A DNA stretch of 64,000 nt. Origin: a virus. Shown one piece after another: positions 47,978 to 56,944 of this stretch. The DNA lies in the IMG/VR virus record IMGVR_UViG_3300042564_004498, positions 81,526-145,525 of that record; one strand, written 5' to 3'. Each line of letters opens with the position of its first letter. The first letter of the stretch is position 1. Position numbers and translations under genes: made by a program. The notes under the pieces are model-generated. The model saw only the letters and a list, made by a program, of their open reading frames with translations, made no database searches and was not told where the DNA came from.

Positions 47978-50515
47978 TTATTGTACCCAATCTATCCCGC
48001 CTTCTCCTTCTGAACCTGCATCACCAAACCAACCAAAATTTACTTGCCAATCATAAGTACCTGCTGGTAGCGTAAAACTTGTTGAATACGCATTTCCATC
48101 ATTTGGAGGTGATACTATCTCTACATATCTATTTGTTGCCGGGGTTGCGGTACCTACCCAAATATTTGTAGATGCTGACCCACCTCCAACAACAAACGGT
48201 ATGTATACATAAGCCCTAAAAGTAACAGGGTCACCTATTATTTCAACAGTCCCATTTAATTCAGTACTCCCTCCTGAAGGGTCTCCTCCATAACCAACGT
48301 ATGGGTCACCAAACCACTCTACTGAATTAGGTGGCGGCGTTGTTGAAGGTGTTGGTGTATTAGTCGGGGTTTGAGTTGGTGTTGGGACGTTTGGTGGGCA
48401 CCCAACTAAAAATGTCCATGCGGTACCTATTATCGGAGCAGTAATAACTACCAAACATGTTTCAGGTAATGCTGATGTTTTTGTAAAACTAGTACTTCCC
48501 GACCCAGGACCTGACACGTTAGGATAACCCAAAGCATTTAACTCTGAGTTATAGTATGATTCTCCTCTAAACCCTGTATCAATAACTAAACTACCGTTAT
48601 AATAAATTTGGAATTGGTCAGGCACGCTATACGCATCATATGTAAATGGAATAGTACCCGTCCCTCTTCCAAGTTGGATGGTATATTCAAAATATCCCCT
48701 TCCTCCACTACCACCATTTACAGCGACATTACATACTCCATTACCCGTAATAATCTCATATGGTGTTGCAGTTGGTGTTACTGTTGGAGTTGTAGTGTTA
48801 GTTGGGGTCGGACTAGGTGTTGGTGGTTGAAATCCACAGAAATAAACAGAATTTCCATTATATGTTACCGTTGTTGGTGTCACGCCTGTTATTTCCATTG
48901 TTGCTGTACTTGCTCCACCCGTTACTAACACATTATTAGCGGTTTCACCAGATTGTTCTAATGAATAAATCGTTATCGAGAAATCATATTGATTTGAAGG
49001 ATTATCGTCATCTTTAATATACCCTGTAACAGTGACATTTTCTGAAACAGGCCACGGGTCTAAAGCGACATTTACGCCATAGTAATTATTAATCCCAGTT
49101 TGGGGAACTGGAGATATTACAGTACCAATAAGCGATATACAATTAATAGGTATTGAAGTTGTTGAAGGTGTTGGCGTATAAGTTTGTGTGTTTGTTGGTG
49201 TTTGTGTAGGAGTTTTTGTTGGTGTTGGCGAGACACAAGCAGTCCTAATAATACCAGCTTGAGAAATAACTGATGACGCATATATCACTATTGGAGTATC
49301 ATCCCATATATTAGTAAGACTAATTAAAACACCATAATTATTATAATAATCAATATATCCCCCTGTCGGATGTGCCGGGTCTGGATTATTGTAAATCCCT
49401 ATAACATTGTAACAAGTCACAGACAATTGAGTGACTGTAGGTGTTCGGGTTGGAGTTGGTGTTAATTGAGGACAATAGGTTGGAGTTACGCAAATATTTG
49501 TATCTGACCCGTTATATCTTGTCAGTAATGCATTATAGTTACTTACAATCTCATTGGATGTTAATCCTCTATTAAAAATTTGAACTTCTGATATTATACC
49601 ATTATAATATTCAGTTGTATCTGTTAATCCTATTGTAAGATTATTGGCGTTAGGGACATTATGTCCTATTGGTAAATCAGAACCAATTAAAACACCATTA
49701 ACCCAAATACTTCTTGTTGTTCCATTAAAAGTTGCAACAGCGTTATACCAATTACCATTAGTTATTGTTGTTGTTACATTCAAATCATTTGAACCCCATG
49801 AATTAGATAAACCTGTTGTAGTAAGTTTAAACGCGTTTACTTGATTTGTAGTTCCATAATTACCCCACCCGACAAGACCTTGATTAGATGATATTGTATT
49901 TATGAAGAACCAAACACTTATTGTATAATTTGAATTACCAATAGGAATATTTGTTGGCGTAGTAAAAGAAATATATCGATTGATACCATTAAAACTTAGA
50001 TACCCTTTTGAACCTGAGTTGTAAGTAACCCCATTAACCAATGTTCCATTATTGTTGGGATTGTTAGTTAAGTCATACCATACAGTACCTGTTTTTGGGT
50101 ATGAAGAAGGTAATCCTGCGTCAAGATTTAATGTATTACCACTTGTAACAATTTGTGGATAGTTTTGATTGGTCACAAATACTCCATTTGTTATTGCCCA
50201 ATTCATCGCTGTTGATAAAGTTAGAAATGGACCTTCGGATTTTGCTCTTGCAACTCTATTAATAAGATTAATCAAACTATTATCAGACAAATCACTAGTA
50301 CAATAACATAACATAAATGCTTCCGCCTCAGTTGTCTTATTCATAAAATAAGAATCAATTAGAAGATTATAGTTATTACACACCCCACAAGTCGGACACC
50401 AATCCAAATTAGTTAAATTAACAGAATTGTTAACCGCGACTGAGACCCTACTGGTATTTAACGCCCAATCTTGATTACTACCTGCGTTATACGCCATCAA
50501 ACTAGTACATGCCAT
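47978..50515 (-). CDS. Adhesin with laminin G/concanavalin A-like domain
   Basis: The 845-residue protein has an N-terminal domain with a CPTCGVC stretch, then a LamG/ConA-like domain (about residues 125-335; motifs GTVWYDLTN, YLSFNGINRYISF, YTISVWFFIN, WYNAVATFNGTTRSIWVNG and YYNGIISEVQIFNRGLT), then several domains separated by TPT linkers. LamG domains bind sugars or proteins. It is probably a receptor-binding virion fibre. A TATTTAT motif lies upstream. Confidence 0.75.
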   Translation of the reverse strand: MACTSLMAYNAGSNQDWALNTSRVSVAVNNSVNLTNLDWCPTCGVCNNYNLLIDSYFMNKTTEAEAFMLCYCTSDLSDNSLINLINRVARAKSEGPFLTLSTAMNWAITNGVFVTNQNYPQIVTSGNTLNLDAGLPSSYPKTGTVWYDLTNNPNNNGTLVNGVTYNSGSKGYLSFNGINRYISFTTPTNIPIGNSNYTISVWFFINTISSNQGLVGWGNYGTTNQVNAFKLTTTGLSNSWGSNDLNVTTTITNGNWYNAVATFNGTTRSIWVNGVLIGSDLPIGHNVPNANNLTIGLTDTTEYYNGIISEVQIFNRGLTSNEIVSNYNALLTRYNGSDTNICVTPTYCPQLTPTPTRTPTVTQLSVTCYNVIGIYNNPDPAHPTGGYIDYYNNYGVLISLTNIWDDTPIVIYASSVISQAGIIRTACVSPTPTKTPTQTPTNTQTYTPTPSTTSIPINCISLIGTVISPVPQTGINNYYGVNVALDPWPVSENVTVTGYIKDDDNPSNQYDFSITIYSLEQSGETANNVLVTGGASTATMEITGVTPTTVTYNGNSVYFCGFQPPTPSPTPTNTTTPTVTPTATPYEIITGNGVCNVAVNGGSGGRGYFEYTIQLGRGTGTIPFTYDAYSVPDQFQIYYNGSLVIDTGFRGESYYNSELNALGYPNVSGPGSGSTSFTKTSALPETCLVVITAPIIGTAWTFLVGCPPNVPTPTQTPTNTPTPSTTPPPNSVEWFGDPYVGYGGDPSGGSTELNGTVEIIGDPVTFRAYVYIPFVVGGGSASTNIWVGTATPATNRYVEIVSPPNDGNAYSTSFTLPAGTYDWQVNFGWFGDAGSEGEGGIDWVQ

Positions 50516-50545
50516 CTATATTATTTTTTGTTTTTTGATACTATT

Positions 50546-50552
50546 ATAAATA
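50546..50552 (-). promoter_or_regulatory. TATTTAT motif before the 50515 gene
   Basis: TATTTAT on the minus strand lies 30 nt before ATG 50515, a longer distance than at other sites. Confidence 0.3.
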
Positions 50553-50624
50553 ACGCGATTTATCCTTTTTCTAAAATTTGATTAAGATTCTTTTAATAAT
50601 AAAAATAAAGTGAATGATGTGAGG

Positions 50625-50631
50625 TATTTAT
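50625..50631 (+). promoter_or_regulatory. TATTTAT motif 5 nt before the 50637 start
   Basis: TATTTAT on the plus strand ends 5 nt before ATG 50637, predicting leaderless expression. Confidence 0.4.
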
Positions 50632-50636
50632 GGTAT

Positions 50637-50816
50637 ATGAAACTTCTAAAAACCATAGAAAATATTATTAAAGAAGCTGAGGAACAATACAATGCCGCTT
50701 GTGATAATAATGTGTCAATTGAGGAACTTGATAGATTGGAAAAACATTATAAAGATTCTTTAAAATTAATGAATCTGTACAAATCAAAGGAAATAAATTC
50801 TAATGAAAACAATTAA
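50637..50816 (+). CDS. Small helical protein
   Basis: From ATG 50637 this is a 59-residue charged helical protein (MKLLKTIENIIKEAEEQYNA...). The longer frame starting at 50610 would include the TATTTAT box and is less likely. It lies alone on the plus strand between adhesin and glycan genes. Function unknown. Confidence 0.55.
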   Translation: MKLLKTIENIIKEAEEQYNAACDNNVSIEELDRLEKHYKDSLKLMNLYKSKEINSNENN

Positions 50817-50828
50817 TTTAATATAATA

Positions 50829-51671
50829 TTATTTAACCGCCTCACAAATTCCACCTTCAGAATAAGTTTGATACCCTCTTTGTTGTAACCAACTATAGAT
50901 TTCATCTTTTTTATCTTGAGGTAAATTATAATCCTCAAATATTATAAAATTTGGTAATGTAATTTTAGTTTCATCAATACCCATAATTAATTGAGCATCC
51001 AATCCTTCAACATCAAGGTGCAACCAATCTATTTGACCACCGCATTCATTTAGAATTAAGTCTGTAATACTAATTGAATCTCTTTTGGTTGAATTGATTT
51101 CTTCCGTTTCCCAATGTCTAATCACATTTTCAACAACAGTATTTGTATACCCCTCACCTCCTTCAAAAAATTCAACTTCACCACCATTTGGTGTAATTAA
51201 TTTTTGAATAGATTTAACTAATGATTTATTTTTGTAGTTATCTTTTAATTTTTGAAATTGTGTGTCGGACGCTTCAACTAATACCACATTACATTCTCTT
51301 TTTTGAACAATTGGTACCCATTCTCCAAACTCACCGTCGTGAGTCCCAATAACCAATCCTTTTGGAAACTTACCATTAGACAAAACAGATTTATTATACA
51401 TCCATAAAGATTTATAGAAATGATTTCCATGTTCCATAACATCCCATACTTTTGTGTAAATAATCCTATCTTTTGAATCCGTGATTTCAACATCAAACAT
51501 TTCAGTATTTGGGTAAGACCCAAACCAATTATCATTTAATTTGGTAGACCATTGTACCTCACCGCTAACATGTTTTTTTATTTTTAATTTTAAAGGTAAA
51601 TTTTGATTATATTTATTAATCTGACCAACATTAACCCTAATACCTTCTGAATTGTATGTTACTGTAATCAT
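50829..51671 (-). CDS. FkbM-type methyltransferase
   Basis: The 280-residue protein has an N-terminal beta-rich extension of about 100 residues, then a SAM-binding domain with GLVIGTHDGEFGEW, NVVLVEAS and IDWLHLDVEGLDAQLI, which fit the FkbM family. FkbM enzymes often O-methylate sugars. Its start overlaps the acetyltransferase stop by 4 nt. It probably modifies the glycan made by this cluster. Confidence 0.75.
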   Translation of the reverse strand: MITVTYNSEGIRVNVGQINKYNQNLPLKLKIKKHVSGEVQWSTKLNDNWFGSYPNTEMFDVEITDSKDRIIYTKVWDVMEHGNHFYKSLWMYNKSVLSNGKFPKGLVIGTHDGEFGEWVPIVQKRECNVVLVEASDTQFQKLKDNYKNKSLVKSIQKLITPNGGEVEFFEGGEGYTNTVVENVIRHWETEEINSTKRDSISITDLILNECGGQIDWLHLDVEGLDAQLIMGIDETKITLPNFIIFEDYNLPQDKKDEIYSWLQQRGYQTYSEGGICEAVK

Positions 51672-52216
51672 TTTTTATGTTTTTCTATAAAATGGTTTAT
51701 ATCTTGACTCCACAGTACCATGGCTTCTTCTTTGATTTTACTTTCTTCCCAATCCCACCAAGCAATATCTAGTAGGTTTTTAATTTGTTCTTCCTCAAAT
51801 CTATATTTTATATGTTTTGCAGGATTTCCACCAACAACAGAATAAGGTTCAACATCTTTGGTAACCAATGCACCCGCGGCAACAATTGCCCCATGTCCAA
51901 TTTTAATTCCCGACATTATTGTCGCTTTCGCACCAACCCAAACATCACTACCAACCGTAATATTACCTTTACAAGATGGATGGCCCATCTCCATGTGCAT
52001 ACTTGCAATCTCAGGAGTAACCGGTCCCCATAATTGAGAACTTGTTGTTATCCAATCAGGTCTATGATTTGCGTGTAAGAAGAAATTACAATCTCTTCCA
52101 ATGGAACAATATTTCCCAACATGAATTTCATACTCATTACTCCAAGAAATTATGTTGACATTCCTATCGTAATAAGTTCCTCTATCTGATTTCCATAAAT
52201 GTATATTCTCTATCAT
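51668..52216 (-). CDS. CatB-type hexapeptide-repeat acetyltransferase
   Basis: The 182-residue protein has left-handed beta-helix hexapeptide repeats (VGKYCSIGRDCNF, ITVGSDVWVGAKATIMSG, IKIGHGAIVAAGALVTKDV) and the family's HANHRPDW segment with the catalytic His, ending in YSVVGGNPAKHIKYRF. CatB-like enzymes O-acetylate sugars or antibiotics. Within this cluster it would acetylate a sugar. It overlaps both neighbours by 4 nt. Confidence 0.85.
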   Translation of the reverse strand: MIENIHLWKSDRGTYYDRNVNIISWSNEYEIHVGKYCSIGRDCNFFLHANHRPDWITTSSQLWGPVTPEIASMHMEMGHPSCKGNITVGSDVWVGAKATIMSGIKIGHGAIVAAGALVTKDVEPYSVVGGNPAKHIKYRFEEEQIKNLLDIAWWDWEESKIKEEAMVLWSQDINHFIEKHKK

Positions 52217-53127
52217 GATTTTATAAATGTGTTTTCTCCAATATTATTTACATGATGGCTTAAATCAAATGTTTCACCATCATTTGTGATAATTAATTCA
52301 TCTGTATTTAAAAATGGTAATTCAATTTCATCCCATTCCCTAACTTCATAATTATTTTCAAACGAATCTGTTTTAACATTAAAATGTTTTATTCCACCAA
52401 AATCATAGAAAACAATTTTCATATTATCTGTCAGAGTTTTATGAATGAAACATTTAAATTTATTGGATGGAGAACAATTAAAAAAATCTTTATTTGATAG
52501 GAGATATATTAAATCTTCAATAGGTTGTTCTTCTATTACACCTGGTATTAATTTTACCGCTCTATGTAACCACGAAAAAGCGTCAAAATCACTTTCCACT
52601 AAATAACTTTCTTTGGTTATTAACATTTTAAATTTAATCAAATGTTCCCTATCCAACGAGATTAAATGTAAACCAATTGCCCAAGTCATACCATCTCTGT
52701 AAGAAGGGAAAAAACTATTTTTTTTATTGTCATTAAAAACTGATTCAACGTATGGTGTAATGTTTATATCATATATCATTGGGAAAAATATTTCGTAGTC
52801 CATTGATAAAGCAAAATCTGCCATTCTTTTAAATTGTAATAATCCCGCATATCCGTAATCCGGATATGTTGTTGTCATGGTGAGGTTAACTCCATTAAAA
52901 TTACCGGTCCACCACTGAAAATAAGACTTTTCAGGCCAATTTAACACCGGATTTTCTTTTGAAAATATTGCATAATCACAAAGTTCAATAACTTCATCAT
53001 TTAATTTTAAAGGACTTATTATCATTACATCAACACCTAATGATTTTATTTTTTTTATATTTTCAATTAATAAATCAAGTTTTTCTTGATTATCACAAAA
53101 AGTACTTATCAATGCGATTTTTTTCAT
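52213..53127 (-). CDS. Glycosyltransferase-like protein, paralogue 1
   Basis: The 304-residue protein begins KKIALISTFCDNQEKLDLLI and has a DYAIFSKENPVL segment, then FALSMDYEIFFPMIYD, matching the layout of three other proteins in the cluster (53140, 55973, 56931): a Rossmann-like start, a DY-hydrophobic-x-K-N element and a (E/D)YD-like element near residue 120. It is probably a GT-A-like glycosyltransferase with an unusual sequence. It lacks an obvious DxD. Confidence 0.5.
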   Translation of the reverse strand: MKKIALISTFCDNQEKLDLLIENIKKIKSLGVDVMIISPLKLNDEVIELCDYAIFSKENPVLNWPEKSYFQWWTGNFNGVNLTMTTTYPDYGYAGLLQFKRMADFALSMDYEIFFPMIYDINITPYVESVFNDNKKNSFFPSYRDGMTWAIGLHLISLDREHLIKFKMLITKESYLVESDFDAFSWLHRAVKLIPGVIEEQPIEDLIYLLSNKDFFNCSPSNKFKCFIHKTLTDNMKIVFYDFGGIKHFNVKTDSFENNYEVREWDEIELPFLNTDELIITNDGETFDLSHHVNNIGENTFIKS

Positions 53128-53139
53128 TATTTTGTTTTT

Positions 53140-54138
53140 TTAAGTATAAATTGTATAATTTGTTTTTTTAAAAATTTCTCGTAAATTCTTATCAAATTTT
53201 ATTTCATTTTTCTTTTTTCCATTAACTAATGTGATTATTGAATCAATATTGTTAATATCACCAATTTCATCCATTTTCCATTCAAATTTATTAACTTCTT
53301 TAAATGTTATAATTTTTTCATTGTTAACAATAAAATTAACATTTATTGGTTCGTCATCTTTGTTGTTCCAAACTATTACAGAAACTTTATTTTCTTTTGT
53401 GTTATAAAATGGGACTGTCCAATAATTCATAGTTTCTTTAGAAGTATTATTAGATAATGCAAATTTTATATCTTTTAATTTAACATGGTCATAATTTTTA
53501 ATATGAATGGTATTACCATTCATATTCATAATGTCATTTGTAATTTTTTCATTAGTTTTTGATGTACTATTAAATAAAATTTCTAATAATTTTTCTTTAT
53601 CGTAAGATGTTAATAATTCATTTATTGAATCCACTTTGAATGACATGAAATTACCAATAGGCCATGCAATGTTTTCTTCATAACCCCTTTCTTCTTTTTG
53701 AATAACAACATTATCATATTCATCCAACAATTTTGAATTATCATATAATTCCGATAAATCATTCATAATTGTATCATACTCAATATAATGTACCTTTTTG
53801 TATTTAAACATTTTTGCAAATCCTAATCCTGCCGTAACCAATCTATAAACTGCCAAATATGTACTATTTTGACCGATATATGTTGATAGGATAGTCATTC
53901 CTTCAATTGGTGAAAACCAAGGTTGGTTTAGATATTTCAAATCAGTAATTAAATCATTATTCTTATCATAAAAAACATAATCAACTTTTTTAGTAATATA
54001 TGATGGTATTTCAGTATGACTACAAATTAAAATATCATATTCATTACGACATTTTTGTAGTGAATTAACACACTCATTTAATAGGGATTCTCTCTCGTCA
54101 TCGGGACAATGTGCACCAATTAAAATTAATTCTTTCAT
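53140..54138 (-). CDS. Glycosyltransferase-like protein, paralogue 2
   Basis: From ATG 54138 (1 nt after the PglD-like stop) this is a 332-residue protein starting MKELILIGAHCPDDERESLL. It has DYVFYDKNNDLI, FKYKKVHYIEYDTIMND with an acidic metal-binding candidate, and a beta-rich C-terminal domain. The longer frame from 54201 overlaps the PglD-like gene by 62 nt and is unlikely. It is paralogous to 52213, 55973 and 56931. Probably a glycosyltransferase. Confidence 0.55.
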   Translation of the reverse strand: MKELILIGAHCPDDERESLLNECVNSLQKCRNEYDILICSHTEIPSYITKKVDYVFYDKNNDLITDLKYLNQPWFSPIEGMTILSTYIGQNSTYLAVYRLVTAGLGFAKMFKYKKVHYIEYDTIMNDLSELYDNSKLLDEYDNVVIQKEERGYEENIAWPIGNFMSFKVDSINELLTSYDKEKLLEILFNSTSKTNEKITNDIMNMNGNTIHIKNYDHVKLKDIKFALSNNTSKETMNYWTVPFYNTKENKVSVIVWNNKDDEPINVNFIVNNEKIITFKEVNKFEWKMDEIGDINNIDSIITLVNGKKKNEIKFDKNLREIFKKTNYTIYT

Positions 54139-54139
54139 A

Positions 54140-54718
54140 TTATTTAATTTTTTTTGCAGGGCATCCAACATAAACACCACCCTCTTCAATGTGTTTAACA
54201 ACTGCGGAGTTCATACCAATCGTAGCTAAACTATGAACTGATAACTTTTCTCGTATTGATGAGTTACTACCCATATAAACTAAACTATAAATTGTAACAT
54301 TACCTGAAACAATTGCACCAGGCATTGCACTAAAATAATCTCCAATTCTACAATCGTGTCCAATGTGATTACCCCTATTTAATATTGAATGTTTCCCTAT
54401 TTTTATATTTGTTGTGAGTATTGAATAAGCCCCAACAAAACTTCCCTCCCCAATTTCAACATCTTCCATTATTAATGCGGTTGGATGTATAAAAGTGAAA
54501 AATTGAATCCCCTCGGGTAATCTTTGTGAAATGTCAAATCTATCTTTAGAATCTGAAATTGCAATCATTACAATGTGTTTGGTAGGGTCTAATTTAGACA
54601 AGGGTTGTGTATCATCATCAACATATTGTTCATCAACAAATCGGTCTAATTTACACCCCATTTGAGCCATAACTTCTCTCGCATGACCCCCATTTCCAAT
54701 TAATACTTTTATCATCAT
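54140..54718 (-). CDS. PglD/NeuD-like sugar acyltransferase
   Basis: The 192-residue protein has an N-terminal Rossmann-like part (VLIGNGGHAREVM) and a C-terminal hexapeptide beta helix (VEIGEGSFVGAYSILTTN, IGHDCRIGDYF, VTIYSLVYMGSNS), ending in GVYVGCPAKKIK. PglD- and NeuD-type enzymes N- or O-acetylate amino sugars or sialic acids. The aminotransferase-like gene at 55326 would supply an amino sugar substrate. It overlaps the methyltransferase gene in an ATGA junction. Confidence 0.85.
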   Translation of the reverse strand: MMIKVLIGNGGHAREVMAQMGCKLDRFVDEQYVDDDTQPLSKLDPTKHIVMIAISDSKDRFDISQRLPEGIQFFTFIHPTALIMEDVEIGEGSFVGAYSILTTNIKIGKHSILNRGNHIGHDCRIGDYFSAMPGAIVSGNVTIYSLVYMGSNSSIREKLSVHSLATIGMNSAVVKHIEEGGVYVGCPAKKIK

Positions 54719-55329
54719 AATTTTTTAATTATTTTACGATAGTTTGAATATAATTCAGTAATATAATCCGCAAAAGTTAACATAAAATAGTCCACCGATT
54801 CTTTTGGTCTCAAAGTAGTTGTTCTATCTAATCCCCAAGTATAGTCATCAAAAATAAGAATACCCCCTTTTTTTAATACCCCCCAAGACATTATACTATC
54901 CATCATAACATATGGGGCGGTGTGATTACCATCAATAAAAATTATATCATACATTTTTTGTTCCGTAATTAAAGATGGTAAAATCTTATTAGAAAACCCT
55001 TGTCGTATAATAACTTTATCACTATCACCACTTTCAATAATATTATGTAAAAATATTTCTTTAGTTTTTCTCTCGGTTAACATCCATTCATTGTCTTCGT
55101 TATTATAGGAATTTAAACTATCATGGTCTTGACTATAATTCATCCAAGGGTCAACACAAGTAATGGTTGAATTTTTATTTTGTAAAATATTATCCAAAAA
55201 CCATATGGTTGATTTTCCTTCAAAAGAACCAACTTCAAGAATGTGTAATTCTTTTTTAACCCCTAATTCATTTAAAATTGATAGCCCGTCATCGTTAAAC
55301 CAATTTTCTGTAAAAGTATAATTTTTCAT
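54715..55329 (-). CDS. Class I SAM-dependent methyltransferase
   Basis: The 204-residue protein has ILEVGSFEGKSTIWFL (SAM motif I), TITCVDPWM and YDIIFIDGNHTAPYVM, matching the Methyltransf_24 type often found in glycan clusters. It may methylate a sugar. It overlaps both neighbours by 4 nt. Confidence 0.8.
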   Translation of the reverse strand: MKNYTFTENWFNDDGLSILNELGVKKELHILEVGSFEGKSTIWFLDNILQNKNSTITCVDPWMNYSQDHDSLNSYNNEDNEWMLTERKTKEIFLHNIIESGDSDKVIIRQGFSNKILPSLITEQKMYDIIFIDGNHTAPYVMMDSIMSWGVLKKGGILIFDDYTWGLDRTTTLRPKESVDYFMLTFADYITELYSNYRKIIKKL

Positions 55330-55970
55330 TTTTTGTAAATTTCGTATTTTGATAAGTCAGGATATGGTAATTCTAAATCCTCATTATGTTTTTTAGTTCC
55401 GTCTAAATTATAAAATTGTGTCATCATTAATATCCCTCTTGCCGATAACTCAGGCATCATATAGAAATTCCATCCTAACATATCAAAGTTGTCATCATGA
55501 TATGAACATTCTCTTCTTCCGCTAAATCTTGCTCGTTTAAACCATAACATCGCTTGATAATCATCGGTTAAAATCGCGCCACCTTTACTTAATTTTAAAG
55601 TTTTATATGGGCCTGTGAATGAAACACACATATGTGATTTTGGGACATACATGTCAGCTGTGAATCTTAACGCTGAGTCCCAAACATTACTTGGCGATAG
55701 TTCGTAAGCCCCTTTAATCTTATCACCCTCAACCGGTGTAAAATTAACTTTTAACCCTGCGTGAATTATTTCACATGGTACCGATGGATATGTCTTTGAT
55801 GGACAATCTATGGTATCACCAGTTAATGTTTTCTTTATATTCTTTTCGTAGTATAACGCTAAGAATAATGCGTTACTCATATTATCTAACGCAATTGCGT
55901 GAGGAGCTCCTGTGTAATCGCATAATGCTTTCTCAAAATCTTCAGTTATTTTATGTACTCCTTGTGCCAT
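55326..55970 (-). CDS. DegT/DnrJ/EryC1-type aminotransferase, shortened
   Basis: The 214-residue protein resembles sugar aminotransferases: YTGAPHAIALDNMSNALFLAL near the start, CPSKTYPSVPCEI, and SFTGPYKTLKLSKGGAI, where the lysine after PY is a candidate PLP lysine. Family members have about 370 residues, so most of the C-terminal small domain is missing. It is either a minimal enzyme or a truncated remnant. Aminotransfer to a keto sugar would fit the PglD-like acyltransferase next door. Confidence 0.65.
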   Translation of the reverse strand: MAQGVHKITEDFEKALCDYTGAPHAIALDNMSNALFLALYYEKNIKKTLTGDTIDCPSKTYPSVPCEIIHAGLKVNFTPVEGDKIKGAYELSPSNVWDSALRFTADMYVPKSHMCVSFTGPYKTLKLSKGGAILTDDYQAMLWFKRARFSGRRECSYHDDNFDMLGWNFYMMPELSARGILMMTQFYNLDGTKKHNEDLELPYPDLSKYEIYKK

Positions 55971-55972
55971 TT

Positions 55973-56944
55973 TTAATTAATTGTATTCTTATTAATATAA
56001 ATATTTTTATCTGTTTTATTAAAATCTATTGAATTTCTTAGTGTATTGTTAACTAATATTATAATACTTTGAATACTGTCAATATCACCAATATCTCTTA
56101 AAATCCAATAACCAGGTTTTACCGTGTAATTAAGTATAATTGAATCATTAACAATTAGTTTAATTTCCATATTTTTTATTTCATCTTGACCCCAAGAAAA
56201 TAATACCATCTTTTTTGAATTATTATCATAAACAGGCACCACCCATTGGTATTCCGTAATATCACTATTTAATTGTATTTTTACTCCAATATTTTCTAAA
56301 AGTTTCATGTCTTTTGTTAAAACATTATCACTTTCATTTATTAACCCCATGTGATATTCTTCTGCGGCATTTGTCATATCACCATTAAAATAATTCATTA
56401 ATTTTTCTTTTGATGTATTAAACCATGAATCCGATATTTTCAATAAATTATATGAAACTGGCGCGGTTGGATACGAAAAATGTTTCCATTTATACCAAAT
56501 GATTGGGTGTATGTCTAAAAGTTTAGAATTGTCTTTAATTTCAATATCACTTTTAATTTCGCAATCGTACTCAAAAAAATGGACTTTAACATAATCTAAA
56601 TTTTTTGCGCTTTTTAATCCAAATAAAAGTAATCTTAAGCACGTAAACCCATGATTATATTTTTTACATTCAGTTGTCTTAACAGTAAAATCACTATTAG
56701 CGAAAACCATCTTATATTTTGACTTAATATCAGTTAATAACAAATTTTCCTTTTCATAAACAATGTAGTCCACTTTATCCGAAATATCTTGTGGAACAAA
56801 CGAATGTGTTGCAATCATAATATCAAATTCATCATTATTAATATCATTAACTAAAGTTCTTAATAATTCTTGTCTTTTGTTATCAGGAGAATAATTTAAT
56901 ATTAAAATCAATTCTTTATTTTTTTCCATGTTAATGAAAGTCAA
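55973..56944 (-). CDS. Glycosyltransferase-like protein, paralogue 3
   Basis: The 323-residue protein (true start perhaps at 56929, MEKNKELILILNYSPDN) shares with paralogues 2 and 4 the DYIVYEKENLLLTD element, a DYVKVHFFEYDCEIKSD acidic element and the C-terminal beta-rich domain. The FFEYDCE segment may hold metal ligands. It lies between the aminotransferase and the fourth paralogue, overlapping the latter by 14 nt if it starts at 56944. Probably a glycosyltransferase. Confidence 0.5.
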   Translation of the reverse strand: MTFINMEKNKELILILNYSPDNKRQELLRTLVNDINNDEFDIMIATHSFVPQDISDKVDYIVYEKENLLLTDIKSKYKMVFANSDFTVKTTECKKYNHGFTCLRLLLFGLKSAKNLDYVKVHFFEYDCEIKSDIEIKDNSKLLDIHPIIWYKWKHFSYPTAPVSYNLLKISDSWFNTSKEKLMNYFNGDMTNAAEEYHMGLINESDNVLTKDMKLLENIGVKIQLNSDITEYQWVVPVYDNNSKKMVLFSWGQDEIKNMEIKLIVNDSIILNYTVKPGYWILRDIGDIDSIQSIIILVNNTLRNSIDFNKTDKNIYINKNTIN

